From Littorina saxatilis (lineage: Eukaryota; Mollusca; Gastropoda; Littorinimorpha; Littorinidae), in NCBI RefSeq assembly GCF_037325665.1, contig NC_090245.1, positions 48,848,001-48,912,000 on the forward strand: a DNA stretch of 64,000 nucleotides, read 5' to 3'. Positions 56,649 through 64,000 of this stretch are shown piece after piece (positions within the stretch are counted from its first letter, which is position 1; each line of letters starts with the position of its first letter). The position numbers and the translations under genes are program-made. Under the pieces are notes generated by a model, which saw only the letters and a list, made by a program, of their open reading frames with translations, had not been told where the DNA came from and did no database searches.

Positions 56649-57301
56649 ATTAAAAGTTGAATTTTGTTACTGTTAAAATGTTCCTGCATCGCAGCATTTT
56701 AAGTTAATTCCTCAGAAGGGGAGAAGGCTTTGGGTTGGACTGAGCGTAACTGAATGTAACTACTAACATTCCCTGTTTCCCCTCTTTTCCATGTGTTTTA
56801 TGTTTGTTTATTGCTTATTTTCTTTTTATCGTTATTTTTTTATTTGACATTCCGAATCCTAGGCACCCAACATATCATTTGGACAACATTCTCTTAAATG
56901 AAATCTAGATGATCTTTTAAGTGCATATACTGTGTAATTGATGTTCTGTTAAAATGATAACAAGCCGTTCAAGTCTAACTTGACCATTGGCCAGATTAGA
57001 TCAAGACTCGGCTAAATCACCCGCTGCTCAAATGTGGTTTGAAATTGAATGGTGGCTGTTAAAGTTGTACAGGAGACGTGGAACAAACACGCCTGAAGAA
57101 CATGCTGTGCGACAGTCTCGGCACAAGAGGCATGAAAAAATATGCTTGTTTACATAGCCATTAGCCAAGAGATCAGTTCTTGGTGAAAACAGAAAGAAGT
57201 AGGCAGAAGCTCCAGAAATTAATAGACTGAACAATTTTGAAATTTTTTACAAGCAGCGTCGCCAGACATGGATACAATCTGCCAGCATTTGTGCTAATAA
57301 A
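56649..57301 (+). promoter_or_regulatory. Candidate poly(A) signals of profilin
   Basis: ATTAAA at 56649-56654 and AATAAA at 57296-57301 would give 3' UTRs of about 0.6 and 1.2 kb. Both regions are T-rich and otherwise featureless. Confidence 0.45.
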
Positions 57302-58326
57302 CTGCGTGACACAAGGGTAAAATTCTGCATTAAAGTATCAGAAAGTTAGACTTCTGCTAGAGGTTTTGTTAATGAATGTTCGTGAAAACTCAATAACTGT
57401 AAATGTGATTGTGCAACTGATTTTTTTTTTCCGCCCATCTGTTTCTTTTCATTAGTTGACAAAGTTAAAATGAGTCGTATGCAAAGTATTGTCTGTTGGT
57501 GCATGCAAATTTATGCATAACTCCATTTTGTTCATTTATTTTGAAATCTTTGTTGCAACTGCATTCCTTATTTACAATACTTAAGTATAACGTAAATAAG
57601 ATTCTGTAATTTAGTTTTGAAAGTCAGTGTGGATCTGAGTGTTCATTTTTTTTTTTTTTTTTTTTTTTTTAGTGGAGACTAAAGTTGTTTTGCATTTTGA
57701 TTTGTGCAAGGTATAGAATGTTAGTTAATTTGTTTTCTTCACATCTTTACGGTTTGTCATTTTTCTAATGCTATTTCTTTTGATAATATGTTTAATGACA
57801 TCAGCAAGTTTGCATGTTACTAAAACAGAAAAAGCTCCAATATCATACTTATTATTATTATTATTAATATTATTATTTTCTAGTATTTTCCCCTTAACTT
57901 TGTAACTATTGTCATGTATCATCACATGCTATGATTATCTGCTCAGTTGAAATTTTCAAACCGATACCGAGTAAAATTACAAACTGAAAACATCTGTCCC
58001 TGTGTGTCTGTGTGGGAAAGAGTCATTGTAAACTTCAGGCTTCCTGTCATGTAACTGGATCTAAACCAGAGAGAGAGAGAAAGTGTGCGAGCAGTTTTAA
58101 AATTAACACCACCATTCAGCAGCAGATGTATCCAGTGCTACAGGAGTAGCCTACTTCAGTACCTTGGTTGCCTTGCAATACCAATAGATGATATTGGGAA
58201 ATAACTGTCAGGATTTTCAAGCGTTGTGGAAGATTGCGCCCCGCTTTAGTATCCCCAACATGATTTCCTTTTTCTTTGGAAAATCTGCACATCAGAGCCA
58301 GGTTTCACTGGAAATAGCTTGCAGTT
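57302..58326. other. AT-rich region downstream of profilin
   Basis: No gene seen. It holds a T tract of about 27 bases at 57645-57671 and an (ATT)n run near 57848-57876. Confidence 0.45.
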
Positions 58327-58395
58327 ATTTGCTGCGATAACCTTGAACGGTTGAAAACGACGTTAAACACCAAATAAAGAAAGATTTGCTGCGAT
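58327..58395 (+). mobile_element. 45-bp SINE family 2 tail with 12-bp TSD
   Basis: AACCTTGAACGGTTGAAAAC, GACGTTAAACACC and AAATAAAGAA (58339-58383) match only the last 45 bases of the family at 8314 and 24443. ATTTGCTGCGAT flanks it at 58327-58338 and 58384-58395. It is an extreme 5' truncation. Confidence 0.9.
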
Positions 58396-59204
58396 TGCTG
58401 GGTTTAACTGGTCAACCAAGAGTTATTGTTTGACTAGCTTTCTGGGGCGCAACTCTTCCACAAAGCTTAAAAATCCTGACCTAGTTATTTCCGGAAAACG
58501 TCTTATATTGGATAAGAGCATCAATCCACAAGGACACTACAAAATCCACAGCCTGGCTGCCGCTTTCTACACTGTTTTTGTTGAATCAAATTTGACAGAT
58601 TGACATGGCTAGTGTCACTAAAGTAATTGAGCAACACAAAAAACACAAGAAACAATTATAATAATAGCGAACGAGAAGAAGAAGAAACACCTTCCACAAG
58701 AAACAGTATGCTGACTTTTAATGTGTAATCGGAAGCACAAGTGCATTATCAAGCCAAGTAACAGCCATAACTTGCAGTCTGATTAATTGCAGCGGTGATA
58801 CTTGCTCCCTTTTGGCTTTCCCCAAAGTCGATGTTACTAACATATATATTTTGGTTGCGTTGCATCTCCCTCGTCAGCTGAGAGTACACAACACATACAT
58901 TGTATAAGTAGAATGGTATATAATTCTGAAAAATGGTCCAAGGGAAGTAAGTGAGAAACTCGTGCAAAACTCTGAGTTGCCTTAATTTGATGACTGCCCC
59001 AATCTGCCTGTTCACTTTGTCTTTTGGGAAGCAAACTGATTAAATAACACTGATATCCAGCTTGACCGATTTTATGTTGGCACTACTACAATGTACCACC
59101 GAACCGCATGGACCAATCACCGAAAGGTAGCTGACTTTTACAAACAGGATTTCCCTACCCAGAATTCCCTCATGATGTGGGAACATCGAAGTTTGTTTTT
59201 GGTG
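58396..59204. other. Non-coding stretch
   Basis: No gene recognised. Confidence 0.4.
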
Positions 59205-59653
59205 TTAAAGCTGTGGTCTATTTATGACTTTCCGGGGCTACGAGGTTGAAAAATTTGGACAAAATCATGTACAGATTTCTGTACAGCAAACACTACCCGA
59301 AACCCCACCTATACGGCGTGTATGACCTTGAGAGCTTCAGTCAACGCTTGAATTTTGCAGTGGTAATATTCGGTTTGCTCTCGCAGAGCTGAGCAAATTT
59401 GTCAAGAAGGATCGAGCAGAAAACATAAACGACTTGGCAGGGATTCGAACTCAAGGCCTCGGGGCCTCCAAATGTCGGGGCCGATGTCTTAACCGCAAGG
59501 CCACTTCATCGCCAGTGTTGTCAAAGATAAAAAAATTGATAATTTTATATCATTCTACGCTTGAATTACCATTCATGCGTTGTAAAAACGTAAAAATTGA
59601 CATTAAAATTTGCCTTTATTTGCAAACATGTTTTACGGAGTCGCAGAACATCG

Positions 59654-60500
59654 CGATATCTCTATTTACAACATGCAAGAAAATGACAAGAACAGTAATT
59701 GAATCTCTCCAAAGCTCTGTGCAGTCGAAACCAGACATCTAAGAAATAGTTATACATGTATTCACTTCTGAACAATGGGCGTATAGAGCTATAAATCATG
59801 CTGCTTCAAGAATAACATAACATGAATTCATATCAATGTTTTTCCTTCATTTTCTCAATTGGTGCAGTAGCCTATTGGTTAGGACATGAGACACAAAGTC
59901 TCGAGGTCGAGAGTTCGAATCTTCGCCGGGGCATTCATTTTTTCCCCTTTATCTCTCTTGAAGATAAAATATGATCAGTCTTGAGAGAGCAAACTGGATG
60001 TTATCTCTTCAAAATTCAAGCGTTGACTGAAGCTCTCAAGGTCATACACACGGGCACGGTGGCCTAGTGGTAAGGCGTCCGCCCCGTGATCGGGAGGTCA
60101 TGCAAATAGCTGCGATATCTCTATTTACAACATGCAAGAAAATGACAAGAACAGTAATTGAATTCTCCAAAGCTCTGTGCAGTCGAAACCAGACATCTAA
60201 GAAATAGTTATACATACATGTATTCACTTCTGAACAATGGGCGTATTGAGCTATAAATCATGCTGCTTCAAGAATAACATAACATAAATTCATATCAATG
60301 TTTTTCCTTCTTTTTCTCAATTGGTGCAGTAGCCTATTGGTTAGGACATGAGACACGAAGTCTCGAGGTCGAGAGTTCGAATCTTCGCCGGGGCGTTTAT
60401 TTTTTCCCCTTTATCTCTCTTGAAGATAAAATATGATCAGTCTTGAGAGAGCAAACCAGATGTTATCTCTGCAAAATTCAAGCGTTGACTGAAGCTCTCA
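59654..60500 (+). repeat. Internal tandem duplication (about 460 bp) with a chimeric SINE junction
   Basis: CGATATCTCTATTTACAACA occurs at 59654 and 60113 and the following 390 bp run in parallel. At the junction (about 60052-60100) the first 48 bases of the SINE head (GCACGGTGGCCTAGTGG... GATCGGGAGGTC) break off directly into ATGCAAATAGCTG. The duplication thus happened after the SINE landed. Confidence 0.82.
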
Positions 60501-60831
60501 AGGTCATACACACCGGCACGGTGGCCTTGTGGTAAGGCGTCCGCCCCGTGATCGGGAGGTCGTGGGTTCGAACCACGGCCGGGTCATACCTAAGACTTTA
60601 AAATTGGCAATCTAGTGGCTGCTCCGCCTGGCGTCTGGCATTATGGGGTTAGTGCTAGGACTGGTTGGTCCGGTGTCAGAATAATGTGACTGGGTGAGAC
60701 ATGAAGCCTGTGCTGCGACTTCTGTCTTGTATGTGGCGCACGTTATATGTCAAAGCAGCACCGCCCTGATATGGCCCTTTGTGGTCGGCTGGGCGTTAAG
60801 CAAACAAACAAACAAAATCAAGGTCATACAC
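60498..60831 (+). mobile_element. Full-length tRNA-derived SINE, family 3, with 14-bp TSD
   Basis: The element 60512-60817 has an A box GTGGCCTTGTGGTAAGGCG, a B box GTGGGTTCGAACCACGG and the tail GCCCTGATATGGCCC ... GGGCGTTAAGCAAACAAAC. TCAAGGTCATACAC flanks it at 60498-60511 and 60818-60831. Copy 1 of the host element has the empty site. The tail matches that of family 1, implying the same LINE partner. Confidence 0.92.
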
Positions 60832-61125
60832 GCCGTATAGGTGGGGTTTCGGGTAGCGTTTGCTGTACAGAATTCTGTACATGATTGTATCCCTATTTTT
60901 CAACCTCGTAGCCCCGGAAAGTCATAAATAGACCACAGCTTTAAGGCGCCTTATATTCGGTGTATTATGTAAAGGGGAGCAACCGGTTGCAAGCAGGCGT
61001 CAACAGAGACAAGGAGGGTGTTGCCGGAAAGCTTGTAAGGTGATATACTGACAGGTATGGGCACTAACAGTATACATTTAAACATTTGGATGAATCTGTT
61101 GTGGTACACACGATGATCTTTCAAG

Positions 61126-61302
61126 TACAATGGAACCACTCTTAGTTGGAGACCCCCCAACATATTTAAGACTTTTTAAATTTAATTAAAAAAATGTATC
61201 CCCATAACCTCTGTGAATTTTACCCTCATTTTAAGACTTCTTCCATGTTAAGACCTGATTTTTCAGATTATTTTTTAGGTCTTAAAGGGGGGTTCCACTG
61301 TA
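61126..61302. repeat. MITE with TACAGTGGAACC-type ends
   Basis: TACAATGGAACC at the left is inverted against GGTTCCACTGTA at the right, with (T)TAAGAC/GTCTTAA repeats inside. TA at the ends suggests a Tc1/mariner-type target, though this is not proven. Confidence 0.6.
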
Positions 61303-62639
61303 CCCATCCTCCTCTCTGAGTTGAAACCGGTTTAGACCTCAGTTCAGCCGGTAACCTGAACTGACCGGTAACCGGCAACGATCTGATTGGAACTTCATTG
61401 AAGAATGGAAGTGGCCCGGTATTGGCAAAAAATCTACACAGACCTTACCAGAAATATTGCACACACTCAAAACCATCAATCAGCCAATGACAATATCGCA
61501 GTGAAAGCACTACAAAGGTAATGTATTTTATATATACTATGATCTGAACTCTGATTCTATGATTGCTGTGTTCCAAAAATAAACAAATATATATCATTGA
61601 GTAATATAAATTATTGAAATCAATAAATAAAACTGTCGAACTCGCTGTTACCGACAGGAGTTACTCCCTCTTGCACTGTGGATGGTGTCGCTGTTAGCAA
61701 CACTCCGTGCTTTTCAATTTTTGAATAAATGAACAAAAATCCTTCATGCACAAATTCTTATTCGATTTTCATAAATGAAAGCGAGTGACAATTCTAAAAT
61801 TCTAAAACACTGTGGGCTGCAAACAACTATTCCAAATAGCTTAGCGGAGGGGGTCAGCCGCCATTTTAAAGACCGGTTTCTCCCTCCACCTTCAGTCGTT
61901 GTGAAATTTCAAGTTTTTGTCATGTCTGGAATCAGTTCCCGTGTGATCTTTGAATGCTAAATTGTGTAGTAAATCACATGTAGTTAATGTGATGGTTTTT
62001 CTGTTCCTACGAAGCTAACTTAACAAATCTGATATTTGACTGTTCGTATTTTCTGAGGGTGGTCACGTCAAATGGAACGGCTGACAACAAACTCTGAAGG
62101 CACATGTCTAACGCTGTGCTACCAATCGCTCCCAGGTACAGTTATTTAACTGTCGTCTGCTGGGACATTCCAACTTCGATTGACATTGGAGCTGTGTGTT
62201 TTGGAAGAAAGAAAAGCTACTAGACTAGTTCAGCTGTTTACTATGTCCGTACTTGTGTTATTTTCAGACTGCATGGCCGTTTAAGTTTTGTTTCTTGTTA
62301 GGATAAACAGCATTTTTTACCTACTTTCACTTTCTTACTTCTGTCGTTTAAGATTCTCACAGTTTAAAAAAAATCTCATTGATGGATGAACTTGTTTGAA
62401 CAAATCAAAACATACTTGTTTTCCAAAACTAGACTTAAACATTTGTATTTACCATCCCCTCCCCCCCCCCCCCCCCCCCCCTCACCAAAGACATTAAATT
62501 GTAAAAAAAAACAGCAGACATTGAGATAGATTTGTTTAAAGTCAGACTTGCAAAGGACATAAGAATAACTCAGCCTTTTGCCTGCAAGTGCAACTGATGT
62601 ATACAATTACAATGATGATCTAGATTAAGAATATTGATC
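61303..62639. other. Non-coding stretch
   Basis: No gene seen. ACCGGTAACC-type palindromes lie at 61320-61380 and a C tract at about 62459-62480. Confidence 0.4.
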
Positions 62640-63405
62640 ATTGTTGACTGAACACATGTCCTGAGCTCTTTAGAATCAATAGGACATTTGACCGCTTTCA
62701 GAAATTTCAATAGGACATCATAATTTTGTGCAAAACACTGTCAATGGAATGGCTCCAAAATCATGTGCACACACACATGCTTTATATCACACACACACAT
62801 AGTACATTTAATGATATATATATACACCGAACATTTTTGCATACATTGTTTTATTATTTAGTTCCAAATAGGACACACACAAAAAGAAACAAACATCTAA
62901 AAAGCAGCCAAAACCTTCAGCACTCTTTTTTTGATTGTCTCACAAACTGCATGATGAGAAAATAAAAAAAAGTCTTTAACACAGATTCGACAAAGCAGCA
63001 GTCTCTTTGCTGTCAAGGTCTAACCAACCAAACATGGATAGTTAAAAGACTGTTTCTGCGAATTTCCTGCTGTGAGCCGACACCATGTCCTGTACAAAAG
63101 ACAAAACTTCTCTTTCCGTGGTTGTGTCAGTTTCAGCGAGTTTCAGCGGCGACACTGTTCTTCTTCTTCGTTCATGGGCTTAGACTCCCACGTTAACTCA
63201 TGTTTTTAGCACGAGTGGATTTTTACGTGTATGACCGTTTTTACCCCGCCATTCAGGCAGCATACGCCGATTTCGGGGGAACGGCGACACTGTCATTGGC
63301 ACTGTCATTTTCAAGAATAACGCTCGCCGTGTTTTCTTCTGTTTTTGACACAAACGGACAATGACCGCGCTCAATTGAAAATGATAGGACATCTGACCGC
63401 CATGC
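62640..63405 (-). mobile_element. Diverged hAT-like fragment related to 49196
   Basis: ATCAATAGGACATTTGACCG and CAATAGGACATCAT near 62672-62722 match the reverse complement of the right subterminal zone of the 49196 element. GGACAATGACCGC near 63357 matches the reverse complement of its left zone (GCGGTCATTGTCC). The outermost ends are not recognisable. A (CA)n block and a SINE lie inside. Confidence 0.45.
63147..63293 (-). mobile_element. 5'-truncated tRNA-SINE (family of the 4837 dimer), minus strand, 12-bp TSD
   Basis: The insert 63159-63281 is the reverse complement of the last 120 bp of the family at 4850-5614, with (TTC)n at its left as the tail. CGGCGACACTGT flanks it at 63147-63158 and 63282-63293. 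Confidence 0.9.
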
Positions 63406-63570
63406 GGCTATGCAGGTCTGCCTACCGTTACGGAATTTCCGTATTTGTCCCGGAAATCAATAAATTTTATCAAGTGTTCCGGAAAATACGGATGTTCGAA
63501 ATGCGTCCCGGAAACTCAAAAAAATTCCAAACACGCTCACAACAGTGTGAGCGAGAGAGATTGCCTTCAG

Positions 63571-63740
63571 CTACTAGGTACTGCCCTGCCTTTGATCTGG
63601 CCGCACACACAGATTTCCACTCTGTTAAACTGGTCACTGACCGGTCACTGACCCCACTAGGTACTGCCCTGCCTTTGATCTGGCCGCACACACAGATTTC
63701 CACTCTGTTAAACTCGGTCACTGCCCGGTCACTGACCCCG
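63571..63740 (+). repeat. Tandem duplication of about 83 bp
   Basis: ACTAGGTACTGCCCTGCC through GGTCACTGACCCC occurs twice (63573 and 63656) with small differences, including CGGTCACTG micro-repeats at each unit end. No gene is seen between here and the window end. Confidence 0.85.
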
Positions 63741-64000
63741 ATTCAGGAAGTGTTTCCTCTCTCAGATATGACAGGGGAACCACCTCTCATGGCAAAAAGT
63801 GGGTCATTGACCCCTGGGAAGAAGGTCGTGTCTTTTAACAAGGCCACCCAGCTATCACAATGCCTTTGATCATTGCCGAGCAGCTTTTTGTAGCTAATAC
63901 TCATGCGCGTCAACTTCTTGCAAGAAGAAAAGGTCGAAGAAAAGATGGCGTCAATGTTCCAACACTTGCCAATGGTCATGCTGTCAATCCTCACCATTCC

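Larger units (their letters stand above)
59205..60944. mobile_element. TTAA-bounded long-TIR element with tRNA-like arms, copy 2
   Basis: TTAA at 59205 and 60941 bound inverted ends beginning AGCTGTGGTCTATTTATGAC. The left arm, on the minus strand (about 59432-59516), is an unbroken tRNA-like sequence: GTGGCCTTGCGGTTAAGAC, then about 30 bases, then CCTTGAGTTCGAATCCCTGCC. The + strand arm GTAGCCTATTGGTTAGGAC ... GAGTTCGAATCTTCGCC occurs twice (about 59866 and 60328) because of an internal tandem duplication of about 460 bp. A SINE is inserted at 60512. No transposase is encoded. Confidence 0.8.

Noticed and set aside
50900-60600. Functional tRNA genes
   Set aside because: A- and B-box motifs are clear but the acceptor stems do not pair convincingly and all sit in repeat copies or SINE heads.
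1-64000. LTR retroelements, endogenous viruses or Polintons
   Set aside because: No paired long terminal direct repeats, and no protease, integrase, capsid or envelope-like coding sequence, was recognised.

Overview
This is a 64-kb stretch of animal nuclear DNA. Genes are few and split by introns, there are long (CT)n, (TG)n and poly(C)/poly(G) tracts, and most of the sequence is interspersed repeats. A marine gastropod mollusc fits best, and my guess is a caenogastropod related to periwinkles. That rests on an intact animal-type profilin, tRNA-headed SINEs with CAAA or AAAG tails, and GTCT-bearing Helentron-like repeats that I associate with molluscs. I could not run a search, so the species is inference.

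Three host genes can be supported, all on the + strand. (1) At 114-915 are the last two exons of a gene whose 5' part lies outside the window; its product has two PPPY motifs and a tail with 10 cysteines in 25 residues. (2) At 16906-19005 is a two-exon gene for a predicted 338-residue tail-anchored protein. It carries tandem ITEVSDRATD-type repeats and a Cys-rich hydrophobic C-terminus, and its 3' UTR contains a tandem array and a perfect 23-bp hairpin. (3) At 55701-56093 is profilin, with the whole coding region in one exon, preceded by a leader intron of about 3 kb and a probable 5' exon near 52100-52550. No operon-like or functional linkage between the three genes is visible.

Repeats dominate the rest. 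Many are dated or bounded by exact target-site duplications (TSDs). They include three or more SINE families, one present as a head-to-tail dimer inserted as a unit; an L2/CR1-like LINE 3' end nested in a SINE; Helentron-like elements at 10274, 31425 and 44789, the last two nearly identical and carrying DR1 and DR4 nuclear-receptor half-site pairs; hAT-like elements at 36871, 49196 and 54020; a 2.1-kb element with 8-bp TSDs at 20115; a pogo/Tigger-like transposase fragment at 2470; several foldback MITEs; and two copies (50682 and 59205) of an unusual TTAA-bounded element with long terminal inverted repeats whose arms each carry a tRNA-like sequence.

Other structural curiosities are a perfect 41-bp-arm palindrome with a 1-nt centre at 12177, a perfect 55-bp inverted repeat bracketing 637 bp at 1031, and minisatellites with 20-70 bp units near or inside the gene introns and the 3' UTR. 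I saw no LTR retroelement, Polinton, CRISPR array, rRNA gene or convincing functional tRNA gene.
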